From Symbiodinium natans (Eukaryota > Sar > Dinophyceae > Suessiales > Symbiodiniaceae), in the NCBI GenBank assembly GCA_905221605.1, contig CAJNDS010001780.1, positions 197,501-261,500 of the forward strand: a stretch of 64,000 nucleotides of DNA. The letters run 5' to 3'. The position numbers were made by a program, and so were the translations under genes. The notes under the pieces are model-generated. The model had not been told where the DNA came from and did no database searches. It was given only the letters and a program-made list of their open reading frames with translations. Within the stretch, counting starts at the first letter, position 1; the number at the start of each line of letters is the position of its first letter. This document shows, piece after piece, positions 9,354 through 20,525 of the stretch.

Positions 9354-9494
9354 GGGTGAGTCACACTCCTGATGCTATCATGTCTGTGTTCTATTATCAG
9401 CTGCCAACTTTTGCCTTAATTCTGCCAATGCGATTCAGTACGGCTTTGTTGGCCGCAGAAAAACCAAATCTGCATGCAGTCGCTGATATGTTTA
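9354..9494 (+). repeat. Split direct repeat B2, right end of the retroelement
   Basis: Matches B1 from GGGTGAGTCACAC to GATATGTTTA. Beyond it lies host sequence that soon returns to telomere-like repeats. Confidence 0.9.
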
Positions 9495-9808
9495 TTTCTT
9501 TAGATCCCTATAAATCCTGAACATTGCATGGCTTTGGGTTTAGGGTTGCTCAGCTACTCATCTTTTTCCTAGAAGTCAGAAAGTTACAGGACAGGAACCC
9601 AAAAACAGCCCTAGACTCCTAGACTCTACACCCAAAATCTGGACCAGGCTTCATTTCGATCCCCAAACTCACCGAAGCCTGTCATCTCCACCCAGCAGTG
9701 GGCCCTCCTTCCCTCTTCCTTAAAAGCGGTTTAGGGTTGAGGGTTTACGGTTGAGGGACTTACAGGGGGCACCAGTTTAGTCCTAGGTAACTCTGGGACC
9801 TTGCAGAG

Positions 9809-9888
9809 GTAGACGTTGCTTTCGACATCGGTGCTTCGGCGATCTCCGAGTACAAGGCCCCTGGGGGTGTGGCGTATCGGGAGACTAG
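9809..9888 (+). CDS. Candidate exon, unknown protein
   Basis: Reads VDVAFDIGASAISEYKAPGG and six more codons between a GCAGAG|G acceptor and an AG|GTCTGAGG donor. It lies between the retroelement and the CA satellite. No family recognised. Confidence 0.45.
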
Positions 9889-9988
9889 GTCTGAGGTTGA
9901 TTTTGGAATGATCTTCACGGTGTTTTTGTTGTGGTGTTAGGATGAGAGCTTAGGGCCCAGAATGCCACCCAAGGCTAAAAGAAACCAC

Positions 9989-9989
<1 letters not shown>

Positions 9990-10078
<89 letters not shown>

Positions 10079-11326
10079 GCACACACACACACACACACCA
10101 CACACACCACACACACCACACACACCACACACACCACACACACCACACACACCACACACACACCACACACACCACGCACACACCACACACACCACACACA
10201 CCACACACACCACACACACCACACACACCACACACACCACACACACCACACACACCACACACACCACACACACCACACACATCACACACACCACACACAC
10301 CACACACACCACACACACCACACACACCACACACACCACACACACCACACACACCACACACACCACACACACCACACACACCACACACACCACACACACC
10401 AAACACACCACACACACCACACACACCACACACACCACACACACCACACACACCACACACACCACACACACCACACACACCACACACACCACACACACCA
10501 CACACCCCACACACACCACACACACCACACACACCACACACACCACACACACCACACACACCACACACACCACACACACCACCCACACCACACACACCAC
10601 ACACACCACACACACCACACACACCACACGCGCACACGCACACGCGCACGCACACGCGCAACCACGCACACGCGCACCACGCACACGACCAACAACGCTA
10701 CACGCACACACGCCACACGCACACACGGCACACGCACACCACGCACACGCACACACGCCAACGCAGACACGCACACGCACAGCACACGAACACACACGCA
10801 CACGCACACGCACACGCACCACGCCACCCCAAAGCACACGCACAAGCACACGCACAAGGCACACGCACACGCACCGCAACACGCACACGCACACGCACCA
10901 CGAACACGCACACGCACCACACGCACCACGCACACGCAACAGCAACCCGCACCCGCAAGCGCAACGCGACGCGAGAACGCGCACGCGCCGCGGCAGCGCA
11001 CGCGCACCGCGCACGCGCAAGCGCCCGCGCACGCGCCCGAGGCACACCCACACACCCACACACACCCACACACACCCACACACACCCACACACACCCACA
11101 CACACCCACACACACCCACACACACCCACACACACCCACACACACCCACACACACCCACACACACCCACACACACCCACACACACCCACACACACCCACA
11201 CACACCCACACACACCCACACACACCCACACACACCCACACACACCCACACACACCCACACACACCCACACACGCACACACCCACACACGCACACACGCA
11301 CACACGCACACACGCACACACGCACA

Positions 11327-11365
<39 letters not shown>
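9990..11365. repeat. CA-type satellite block
   Basis: Starts as (AC)n to about 10078, turns into a 9-bp CCACACACA unit to about 10630, then a degenerate CACG-rich stretch to 11040, a 10-bp CACACCCACA unit to about 11330, and (AC)n again to 11364. The long open frames across it on both strands are low-complexity (Thr-His or Cys-Val) and are not genes. A short (AT)n tract follows at 11473-11500. Confidence 0.97.
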
Positions 11366-11611
11366 GTATTCGGACTCTTTTCAATACATGAAATTGTCTA
11401 TCAACGTATCGATCCATCTTTCCATGTAAAACACATCCACCTGTACAGATGCCTACGCAACAAAGAGTACATGTATATATATATATATATATACATATAT
11501 AGATGTGGAGGTATCTACGATTTATTCACATATGCACATCGATCTTGGCATCTATACACATCGCTCTAGAGCCTGCCGCTGCTCCTGCTCTTATGGTTTA
11601 AAGGTGCCCAG

Positions 11612-11724
11612 ACCCTAAACCCTAAACCCTAAACCCTAAACCCTAAACCCTAAACCCTAAACCCTAAACCCTAAACCCTAAACCCTAAACCCTAAACCCT
11701 AAACCCTAAACCCTAAACCCTAAA
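11612..11724 (-). repeat. CCCTAAA array
   Basis: Near-perfect 7-bp units. The flanks AAAGGTGCC and AAAGGTCCC resemble each other, a possible short direct repeat around the array. Confidence 0.9.
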
Positions 11725-11753
11725 TTTCAAAGGTCCCTAAACAACAGCTCCAG

Positions 11754-11811
11754 GCGTTGTGGGATAGCTTCGTCGACGAGCGCAACCTCGTGGTGCCTCT
11801 TCAGCTTGGAA
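11754..11811 (+). CDS. Candidate exon, unknown protein
   Basis: Reads ALWDSFVDERNLVVPLQLG between CTCCAG|G and a GTAGGTT donor. Good codon bias; unrecognised. Confidence 0.45.
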
Positions 11812-11910
11812 GTAGGTTCAAGGGTTCAAGGGGAGTAGGGTTGAGGGTTTAGGGTTTAGGGTTTGGGGTTTAGGTTTAGAGGTTTAGGGTTTGGCGGGCT
11901 TGGGGTGTAG

Positions 11911-12048
11911 GGTTTGCGGCCTTCTCTGTTTGTCGAGTTTTTTGACTTCATGGCAGCTGGGTTTTCGTTCGGCTTCGTGTTGTGGTGCTCGAAAGAGCTG
12001 GGCTGTGTGCATCTATGTCACGCAGACCAGTCGGTGGTAGATCTCTAG
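11911..12048 (+). CDS. Candidate (terminal?) exon, hydrophobic
   Basis: 45 codons then TAG, preceded by GTGTAG|GG at the end of a TTTAGGG-like run, so the acceptor is supplied by the repeat itself. It contains VEFFDFMAAGFSFGFVLWCS, a likely membrane segment. A second frame is also open here, so the reading is uncertain. Confidence 0.35.
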   Translation, partial: GLRPSLFVEFFDFMAAGFSFGFVLWCSKELGCVHLCHADQSVVDL

Positions 12049-12411
12049 CACCCTAAACCCTAAACCCTAAACCCTAAACCCTAAACCCTAAACCCTAAAC
12101 CCTAAACCCTAAACCCTAAACCCTAAACCCTAAACCCTAAACCCTAAACCCTAAACCCTACACCATAATCCCCACCTCGCCTTTCTGGGAGCTCCTTGTG
12201 AGCGGTGGGCTCAGAGGATAGGAACTTTCGGGTTTACGGTTTAGGGTTTTCAGTGCTTCGTTTAAAGGTTCAGGGCTTAGGGCTTAGGGTTTAGGGTTTA
12301 GGGTTACAGGAATTCTCGGGTTCAGGGCCTAAATTCAAAGCATTAAGGCCCATAAGGCTAAGTCCTGCGTTCTGCATCTTCAGTCCTCAGCCCTGACAGT
12401 CCCGATGCAAG

Positions 12412-12570
12412 GCGTCAGACACTGCGAATCGGGCGTGGCACACGGCGCAGGCATGCCGCTTGGGTTTGGGGTTTGGGGTTTGGGGTTTAGGGTTTAGGGT
12501 TTAGGGTTTAGGGTTTAGGGTGTAGGGCATGCCGCTTCTTCTTTTGTGCCATCCGAAGAGCATCTTCAAG
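12412..12570 (+). CDS. Candidate two-part exon split by a telomere-repeat intron
   Basis: 12412-12450 reads ASDTANRAWHTAQ between GCAAG|G and a GC donor. 12526 onward reads GMPLLLLCHPKSIFK, in phase 0 after GTGTAG|G. The 75-bp intervening segment (12451-12525) is almost wholly TTTGGGG/TTTAGGG repeat. GGCATGCCGCTT occurs at 12450-12461 and again at 12526-12537, a 12-bp direct repeat around the insert. The protein is not recognised; the downstream end is not fixed. Confidence 0.42.
12462..12525 (+). repeat. TTTAGGG-like insert flanked by a 12-bp direct repeat
   Basis: 64 bp of TTTGGGG and TTTAGGG units bounded on both sides by GGCATGCCGCTT. This is the signature of an insertion with target duplication, and its ends coincide with usable splice sites. 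Confidence 0.8.
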
Positions 12571-12580
12571 TCTTCGGCCA

Positions 12581-12910
12581 TAAGCCCTAAACCCTAAACC
12601 CTAAACCCTAAACCCTAAACCCTAAACCCTAAACCCTAAACCCTAAACCCTAGACCCTAGACCCTAGACCCTAAACCCTAAACCCTAAACCCTAAACCCT
12701 AACCCTAAACCCTAAACCCTAAACCCTAAACCCTAAACCCTAAACCCTAAACCCTAAACCCTAAACCCTAAACCCTAAACCCTAAACCCTAAACCCTAAA
12801 CCCTAAACCCTACCTGAAAGCCCCATCCCTCGACCACAAGCCCCGAAGCCCCGAAGCCCCGAAGCCAAAACCCAAAACCCAAAACCCAAAACCCAAAACC
12901 CAAAACCCAA
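12581..12910 (-). repeat. CCCTAAA array with CCAAAAC variant tail
   Basis: CCCTAAA units from 12581 to 12812, a short CCCCGAAG run, then seven-base AAAACCC units to about 12910. Variants are locally clustered. Confidence 0.9.
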
Positions 12911-13240
12911 AACCCTAAACCCTAAACCCCTTATTTCGTACGTGCAAACCCATACAAAAAGGTACGCAAGATATAGGGTCAAAACGTCAGACCTGAAGCG
13001 CTGAGCCCTGAATCTTTCGCCGCCCTCACCACAATGCTTGGGGGGCTGTGAGGTTGGGGTTTAGGGTTTAGGGTTTAGGGTTTAGGCTTTAGGCTTTAGG
13101 GTTTAGGGTTTAGGGAGTAGGGTTTAGGGTTTAGGGAGTAGGGTTTAGTTCGGGTTTAGGGTCTAGGGTTTAGGGTGTAGGTTTGGGGCCCAAGACCGAT
13201 AATTCAGACCGGGCACCTCTGCGCACAGCTTCTCGGGCAG

Positions 13241-13823
13241 GCGTGGGTGATGGCGGAGGCGGGCCTGCTGTCATTCGCCCTAAACCCTAAACCCGAAACC
13301 CGAAACCCTAGACCCTAGACCTTAAATCCTAAACCCTAAACCCTCTAAGCCTTGAACCCTCGGCCCTGGGCCCTAGATCTTCCTTACAAAGCCCTACAAC
13401 CCTAAACCCTAAACCCAAAACCCTGAGGATGTAGAGGGCTCGTCAGGTCTGTCCCCAGTCCCTCGCCCCTGAAGCCCTCAGCCCCTCAACCACCACCTCT
13501 CGATTGGGATCTTTCAGATTTCAATGTAAGAACCCCCTCTGCAGTTGGACCTTGATCCTGCTCTCTAACTTAGGAGTATGCGGCCCCTAAACCCTAAACC
13601 CTAAACCCTAAACCCTAAACCCTAAACCCTAAACCCTAAACCCTAAACCCTAAACCCTAAACCCTATGCCTATACCCTAAACCATAAATCCGAAGCCCGA
13701 AATCCCTAGACCCTACCTCCAGAAAGCCCGAAGCAAGCTCCCTGAAAGGCCGAGCTCGCCATCATCAACTCCACGATCGTCACCATCGTCGTGGCAGCAG
13801 TGCCGGGATCTTGGGGCTTTTTT

Positions 13824-13854
<31 letters not shown>

Positions 13855-16800
13855 GGGGTTTAGGGTTAGGGTTTAGGGTTTAGGGCTTAGGATTTAGGGT
13901 TTCGGAAGTCCTCGGCCCAAAACCCTATAGACTTATAAACCCTATAGGCCCTAAACACCCTATACACCCTAATGGACAGACCCTATGGACCCCGTAAGCC
14001 TATTGGCGAGTATAAGCGGTCCTACGACAACACGGTCCATCAAAGGAGGACTCGCAAAGACCTGACCGAGACCCAGAAAGCAGCACTCGATGAGGTCATG
14101 AAAGATGAAGCCGAGGTCGGGAAAGAAGTCCTCATTTCATATCGGGACAGCCCACCAGAGATGAAGCGCAAGAGTCTCATTGACTTCACCAGATTTGAGA
14201 GGGTCTTTGGGCGCCGCAACAGCGGGGAGGTTCCCATGACGGAGTGCGCCTTCTCGAAGCACTGTGAGAACACATTGGGGCTCACGGACGAAGAGATGAC
14301 TGAGTGGTGGAAGGAGCCGCAGGATGATATCAGCAATCGATCGTGACAATGACGGCTTCAGAGGTGCAGAACAGTTGTACGTCCGCACCGCATGCGGCTG
14401 AGGGAGAAAGAGAACTTCGTGGAGAACAGACTCGTCGAGGGCAGCGGCGACATCAAGGCTCCGAACAGCAGCCCATTAAAGCCGACTAAGCGCTTTTAAA
14501 GCCTATTAAGCCCTCTCATCCCCATAAAGCCCTGTAACACCCTATAAATCCCTCTAAAACCATATAAAGCCATATACAACCCTATAAGCCCTATGAACCC
14601 TACAAACCAACCCATAAACCCTAAGCTCAAAGCTATAGAGGCCGAGCCCCAAAGCTAGTAAGTGGCCAGAGTCAACTGCAGACCCCGTAGTCAAGAAGTG
14701 TACCTTCCTATTGCCGCTTCTGAGTTAGGGTTTAGGGTTTAGGGTTTAGGGTTTAGGGTTTAGGGTTTAGGGTTTAGGGTTTAGGGTTTAGGGTTTAGGG
14801 TTTAGGGTTTAGGGTTTAGGGTTTAGGGTTTAGGGTTTAGGGTTTTCAACTTAAGAACCCTTTGTAGTGTGGGCCCTGAATCACGGACTATGGCCGACTT
14901 CATGGCAAGAGCCCCTGCAAAGCTTAAGTCACATTCAAAACACTGAACCCTAAACTCTAAACTTGATGCCCTTCTTGGGTTTAGGGTTTAGGGTTTAGGG
15001 TTTAGGGTTTAAGGGTTTCGGGCTTAGGCTTTTTGGGCTCTCCTGCTAGGTTGGTTCCTTTCTTGGAAAAACCAAGGTGTGGTTGGGCATGCATGCTCCT
15101 CTTCACGAACGCCGTGGCCCCGAGTTCATCTTTGGGTTTAGGGTTTAGGGTTTAGGGTTTAGGGTTTAGGGTTTAGGGTGATTGGGGTGATTGGGGTGAT
15201 TAGGGTTTAGGTTTAGGGTCCAGGCGTAGGCCTCTCCAAAAGCAGGGGGTTGAGGGTTTGGGTTTATGGCCGGCTTCGTACCTAGTTTCTCAGGAGCGCT
15301 TCAACGCATGAAACCTCAAACCCTAAGCGCCTTTACGCCTGAAAACCCTAATCAGCCTGAATCCCAAACTTCGTAAAAGCCCTCACCGCAGAGAACCGAG
15401 TGCAGCCCTAAGCCCCAACCACCCCAAACCCCAAAAAGACCCAAGATAAAATCCCTCAAACCCCTCAAACCCCTCAAACCCCTCAAAGCCCTCAAACCCC
15501 TCAAACCCCTCAAACCCCTCACACCCCTCAAACCCCTCAAACCCCCCAGAAACTTACTGTCGGTTAGTAGGGACTGAAAAAATGAACTACTATTCTAGTG
15601 GCTCTTGCTACCAGTCTTTCATTCCCGACTCACTAACAGTAAGGAAGACCCCTAGGATCCTACACTGGCGCTTCTGGTGCTGCTGCTCGTCCTGGGCGTC
15701 GTGACGGGCTTGGCCTTCTTCATGGTGCGGGGCCCGGGGTTTAGGGTTTAGGGTTTAGGGGGGGGGGGGGGAGCGTGAGTGTGATAGGGTTTAACTAGGG
15801 TCTGGGGCTTTGGAACCCCCCAAGGGGTTAGGGGTTAGATTAGGGGTAAGAGTTTGGGGTTTGGGGTTTGGGGGTTTGGGGGTTTGGGGGTTTGGAGGTT
15901 TGGGGGTTTGGGGGTTTGGGGCCTTCGTGGACCTCAAAATCCCTTCCTCCTGAGCTTCGTTTCACTCCTGGTATTGAGTTTATCATGGGTTTCCCTACTA
16001 GTTTCCCGCCCCCCTGCTATACTAGCCCCCCAGGTTCCCCGCCTTTAACAACCGAAATTAAGCTTAGCAATCCTCAAATAGCCTTAATTATAACCCTAAA
16101 CCCTAAACCCTAAACCCTAAACCCTAAACACTAAACCCGAAACCCGAAACCCAAGCCCGGAACCCTAAACACTAAACCCGAAACCCGAAACCCAAGCCCG
16201 GAACCCTAAACCCTAAACCCTAAACCCTAAACCCTAAACCCTAAACCCTAAACCCTAAACCCTAAACCCTAAACCCTAAACCCTAAACCCTAAACCCTAA
16301 ACCCTAAACCTCTTCAGAGGGTTTTAAGTGCCCTCCCACGGTACAATTGGCATGTCCTTTGGGAGGTTTGGAGCTTCGGGGGTTTAGGGTTTAGGGTTTA
16401 GGGCTAGGGTTTAGGCTTCAGGCCTCAGGCTTCAGGCTTCAGGCTTTAGGCTTTAGGCTTTCGGCTTTCGGCTTTAGGCTTTAGGCTTTAGGGTGGGTGG
16501 AGTGTTGAAGTGCTTTGAGCTTACGATCTGAGGCTTTGGGTTGAGCCCCTGCACCCTGGGTGCGCTCCTCTCTCCCCAAATAGGCCCTCAAACCCTACTG
16601 AATCCCCTTAAAAACCCCTTGACCCTCAACAGCCAAAGCCCCTGATCCCAAACCCCCCTTCTCAAAAAATGCCTTATAAGCCCTACACCCTACACCCTAC
16701 ACCCTACACCCTACACCCTAAACCCCAAACCCTAAACCCTAAACCCCGCAAGCTCCCCAGATCGTCGTCATGGCTTGGGCGCTGGGCCCCATCGAGGCGC

Positions 16801-17333
16801 CCGGGCTTTCGCTTCGTTGGCCCCTAGTATAGGGGTCGGAATGATTAGTTTGGGGTTTAGGGTTTAGGGTTTAGGGTTTAGGGCTTGGGGTTTAGGGTTC
16901 AAGGTTTAGGGTTGAGGGTTTGGGGTATCTAGGCTATAAGAACCCCCAAAACCCTGTTCTAATTGTTTAGGCCTCTATAGTGCTCCAGGCCCTAAACGCT
17001 GAGCTTCAGGGATTTCAGGGTTCAGGGTTTGCGGTTTAGGGTTTTAGGGACCCTAAACCCTAAATCCCAAACCCTCAACCCTCAACCCTTGACCCTAAAC
17101 TCTCAATTGAACCCTTATGAAAGGTTGAGTCGAGTGTGGAGCGGCGAAGCCACTAGGTCTAGTGAACCTAAAACGTTTCCGGCTAAACCCAAAACCCCAA
17201 ACCCCAAACCCGAAACCCTAAACCCCAAACCCTAGACCGTGCAAATGCGGATGCCAAAGCTGCCCCCCCCCCCGTGGCTCAGCAGGTGATCTCTCTGGTG
17301 GTTTTCGTCGGCTACTCCGTGACCTATTCGCCC
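13241..17333 (+). CDS. Candidate multi-exon membrane protein (exons only tentatively linked)
   Basis: Hydrophobic phase-0 exons: 13241-13276 (AWVMAEAGLLSF, after GGGCAG|G, GC donor), 13749-13799 (AELAIINSTIVTIVVAA, after AAAG|G, GTGCCG donor), 15656-15724 (LALLVLLLVLGVVTGLAFFM, after CCTAG|G, GTGCGG donor), possibly 16761-16796 (IVVMAWALGPIE, but AG followed by A), and 17286-17333 (VISLVVFVGYSVTYSP, after GCAG|G, GTGCCC donor). All share phase and could encode successive membrane helices. Introns hold telomere-like arrays, a 90-bp inverted-repeat element (15553-15642) and the gene fragment at 13972. No family recognised; the exons may belong to more than one gene. Confidence 0.4.
13972..14499 (+). 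pseudogene. Broken fragment of a dinoflagellate-type hypothetical gene
   Basis: A 124-codon frame (13972-14346), rich in charged residues, ends at TGA. Sense continues in other frames: 14334-14399 reads DRDNDGFRGAEQLYVRTACG and then stops, and 14395-14499 reads REKENFVENRLVEGSGDIKA before TAA. Two frame changes within about 80 bp argue for a decayed gene rather than separate exons. The segment pattern (RDN-GF-GA-QLYV then REK-FVDN--EGS--IKAP) looks like proteins I recall from Symbiodiniaceae, but I cannot name a function. Confidence 0.5.
14726..14845 (+). repeat. TTTAGGG array
   Basis: Seventeen or so uninterrupted units between two unique blocks. Confidence 0.95.
15553..15642. mobile_element. 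Miniature inverted-repeat element, 90 bp
   Basis: Starts CTTACTGTCGGTTAGTAGGG and ends with an imperfect inverse (CCCGACTCACTAACAGTAAG). The inner parts (ACTGAAAAAATGA versus TCTTTCATTC) also pair. It lies just upstream of a candidate membrane exon. Confidence 0.55.
16090..16310 (-). repeat. CCCTAAA array with internal duplication
   Basis: CCCTAAA units with a variant segment (CACTAAACCCGAAACCCGAA) that occurs twice in tandem at about 16125-16202, then perfect units to 16305. Confidence 0.9.
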
Positions 17334-17593
17334 GTGCCCCTGCCTCCACCGTGCTCGGTAGCTTCAAGTCGTCGAGGGTTTCAGTTTCGGGCTCGAGGAT
17401 CCTAAGCCCTAAGCCCTAAGCCCTAAACCCTAAGCCCTAAGCCCTAAACCCTAAACCCTAAACCTCAGGGTTCAGGGTGGGGTTGACAAATTGAGGTGAG
17501 GGCGTGAGCAGAATGCCAAATTGGCGGTTTCCGAAATTTGGGGCCAGCAACTGAAGAGGGGTTTTGTTTTGGGGCTTCAGGGTTTAGGGCCAC

Positions 17594-17785
17594 CCTAAAC
17601 CCTAAACCCTAAACCCTAAACCCTAAACCCTAAACCCTAAACCCTAAACCCTAAACCCTAAACCCTAAACCCTAAACCCTAAACCCTAAACCCTAAACCC
17701 TAAACCCTAAACCCTAAACCCTAAACCCTAAACCCTAAACCCTAAACACTAAACACTAAACCCTAAACCCGAAACCCTAAACCCT
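17594..17785 (-). repeat. CCCTAAA array
   Basis: Nearly perfect units, with a CACTAAA pair near the right end. Confidence 0.95.
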
Positions 17786-19027
17786 CTTCCTCCCCTCCCC
17801 AAGCTCCCAGTGACCGAAGGCTTCACGTGGCCCACATCTTCGGGGAGGCTCCAGCCAGGGCTTGTTGGCCTACAGGGTTTTTGGGGTTTGGGGTTTAGGG
17901 TTTAGGGTTTGGGGTTTGGGTTTTAGGGTTTGGGTTCAGGGTTTGGGGTTTAGGGCCTTTAGGGTTTAGGGCCTTTAGGGTTTTACATAATAGCTTTGGG
18001 GCTTAGGGTTTGCGTTTCGGGGTTCCGGGTTTGGGGCTGTAGGGTTCGTTGTGTTGGGGCTTGGGGCTTTAGGGTTTTAAGCTTAGCTTAGATTTTTCCA
18101 GGGGTTGGGCTTCGGGGTTCAGATTTTAGGATTTAGGTAGGGTTTAGGTTTAGGGCTTGGGTCGAAGGGCTTGGAGAGTTTAGGGCTTCTGGGGGTGCAA
18201 GGGCTTTGAGTTTGGGCCTTGGGGCTTGGTTTTTGCGTGTAGCAAGGGCTTAGGGGTTTAAATCTGAAGCCCTAAGCCCTCGACCCTAGGCCCTACACCC
18301 TAGGCTTCTACTCCTCCTAAAAACAGGACAAGCCCTCACACCGAAACCGAAACCTGGCCCTAAACCCTAACCACCCTCCGCCCTAAGCACATTTAAGCCC
18401 CAAACCCTTTGCAAGCACCCTAAACCCGAAACCCTAAACCCTAACCTCTACGCCCTACACCCTAAACCCCAAACCCCTAACCCCTACACCCCAAACCCCA
18501 AACCTTAAACCCTAAACCTTAGATCCCAGACCCTAAACCCTAACCCCTACACCCTAAACCCTGAAACCTAAACCTTAAACCCTAAACGCTTTTTGAAGCC
18601 CCAAACCCCCCGAAGCAGGTCGATGGAAGCGACCCCGAGGCAGGTGTTGGGCCCTAAACCCTAAACCCTAAACCCTAAACCCTAAACCCTAAACCCTAAA
18701 CCCTAAACCCTAAACCCTAAACCCTAAACCCTAAACCCGAAACCCTGTACCCAGTAGGGGTAGAGCTCTGAGCTCCTTTTCCCCCAAAAGCACTACACCC
18801 CTAAACCCTAAACCCCATACCCCCTACACCCTACGCCCCACTTTTTCAATCTAAACCACAGCCCCCCTATACCCCAGGTGTTGTCCCTCTCAAAACCCTC
18901 AGACCCAATTCCCAAACCATCTAACCTCCCCCTCCCCCCCCCCCCCCAAACCCTAAACCCTAAATTAAGAGCCTCCGGCTCAAGCCGCCGGCTGGAGCAT
19001 AGTTGAAAGGTTTAAACGCGTTCGTTT

Positions 19028-19192
19028 GGGGGGGGGGGGGGTAGGGGGGGGGGTGGGGGGGGGGGGGTGGGGGGGGGGTGGGGGGGGTGGGGGGGGGGGT
19101 GGGTGGGGGCGGGTGGGGGGGGTCGGGGGGGGGTAGGGGGGGGGGGTAGGGGGGGGGGTGGGGGGGGGGGTGGGGGCAGGGTTGGGGGGAGC
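19028..19192. repeat. Poly-G tract with interspersed T
   Basis: Runs of 6-14 G separated by T or TA. Proline- and glycine-rich open frames across it are artefacts. It has the composition of a G-quadruplex-forming region. Confidence 0.9.
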
Positions 19193-19900
19193 GCGCACCT
19201 CGACTCTGGAAAGGGCATCTATCTGACAGTCCTCTGTGAGGCTGGTATGCAAATTGTGGCACCGACTTTAAGAATCTGGAGGTATAGGGAGCCAGGAGAT
19301 CTCTGCAGGCCCCCGCCAGGCCCTTACCATCTGGTCTGATGATCCCAAACCCTAAACCCTAAACCCTAAGCCCGAAACCCTAAACCCCAAGCCCAAAACC
19401 TCCCCATCGGAGGCCGCACAGAACAGCAAGGCCACCGGGTGCGCAGATGGTCAGTTCTCAAAATCATGGCCTTCTTTTCTTTGTTGTACTTTACTGTAAC
19501 TTTAGATCCTTACCTTTTTTTGGGTTTCTTGGGTTTCTTATTAAGGCAGCTAAAAGTTTGATTTATAGCTACCCTCCTGAGTGCAGCCAAGTTTTGGGTA
19601 TCCTGAATGCCTTAGAGTTTAGGGTGCAGGGTTTAGTGTTTAGGGTTTAGTGGGCCTTGTAGTAAGGACCCCCAAGAGATATTTTAGGAAAGCGATCGTA
19701 TAGAGGGCATTACGAGAGAGGGTGTAGGGTTAAAAGGTCCAAGCCCTCGAGCCTAGACTCCAGATCCTACGTCCTAAGTCCACCAAACCCAAAGCCCCAA
19801 GCCCCAAGCCCCTAAACCCGAAACCCTAAACCCGAAACCCGAAACCCTAAACCTTAAACCCTAAACCCTAAACCGTAAACCCTAAACCCGCTCCCGCGAG

Positions 19901-19972
19901 GCGGAGGGCGAAGGCGTTTTGGCGCCGGAGGCCGGGGACGTGCCCGGCTGCCCAGCTCCCGGGCTTGGGACT
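19901..19972 (+). CDS. Candidate exon, unknown protein
   Basis: Reads AEGEGVLAPEAGDVPGCPAP after CGCGAG|G with a GC donor. GC-rich with strong third-position bias. Unrecognised. Confidence 0.4.
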
Positions 19973-20446
19973 TGCAGCTAGCTTGGCTTTTCGGATATTT
20001 AGGGTTTAGGGTTTAGGGTTTAGGGTTCAGGATTATTCGGTTTATGAGGGGCCTGCATAGTAATATGGGCATTTTGTCAAAGGGTTTAAAGGCTAACCCA
20101 CAGTCAAGGTTTACTTCAGGGTTCGGCTTTTGTTTCCACAAGGGCTGAAAGGGCTTCTAGGGACTGAGGCTTGATAGGGGCTGGGGGTGTAGAGCTGTAG
20201 GGTTTTTTTCGGGGCTTTTGGTTCTGGGCCTAACCCTGAACCCGAAACCCTGAACCCTTAAACCCCAAACCCTAAACTGCAAATCGCAAACCCTAAACGC
20301 CAAACCCTAATCCCTAAACCCTAAACCCTAAACCCCCAGTATCATGGCGACTTAGTTTAGGTCTCTTCGTAGCCTACCATTTATCGGCATGCGAGCCGCT
20401 CCGGCTACAAGGGTTTAGGGTTTAGGGTTTAGGGTTGAGGCTTTGG

Positions 20447-20449
20447 CGC

Positions 20450-20523
<74 letters not shown>

Positions 20524-20525
20524 GT
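20447..20525 (+). repeat. Homogenised TTGAGGG variant array
   Basis: About ten consecutive TTGAGGG units, a one-base variant of TTTAGGG that has been locally amplified. Confidence 0.93.

Larger units (their letters stand above)
3133..9494 (+). mobile_element. Tyrosine-recombinase retroelement with split direct repeats (PAT/Ngaro-like)
   Basis: Seen: a 115-bp sequence at 3133-3247 recurs identically at 9122-9236, and a 141-bp sequence at 8981-9121 recurs at 9354-9494, giving A1-body-B1A2-B2. The body encodes a tyrosine recombinase, a Gag-like protein and a reverse transcriptase with RNase H, all on the plus strand. Known: split direct repeats plus a tyrosine recombinase define PAT-, Ngaro- and VIPER-type members of the DIRS order, which integrate through a circular intermediate without target duplication. 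The B1A2 junction is what a closed circle would contain. The order recombinase-Gag-RT is unusual; described elements generally begin with Gag. No methyltransferase domain was seen. The identical A repeats suggest recent insertion, although pol looks broken by a shift. The element body is free of telomere-like repeats, unlike everything around it. Confidence 0.88.

Noticed and set aside
9950-11569. Very long open frames (up to 535 codons) on both strands
   Set aside because: They consist only of Thr-His or Cys-Val repeats dictated by the CA satellite and have no non-repetitive coding part.
18960-19262. Proline-rich protein gene on the minus strand
   Set aside because: Produced by the poly-G tract; flanks show no matching gene structure.
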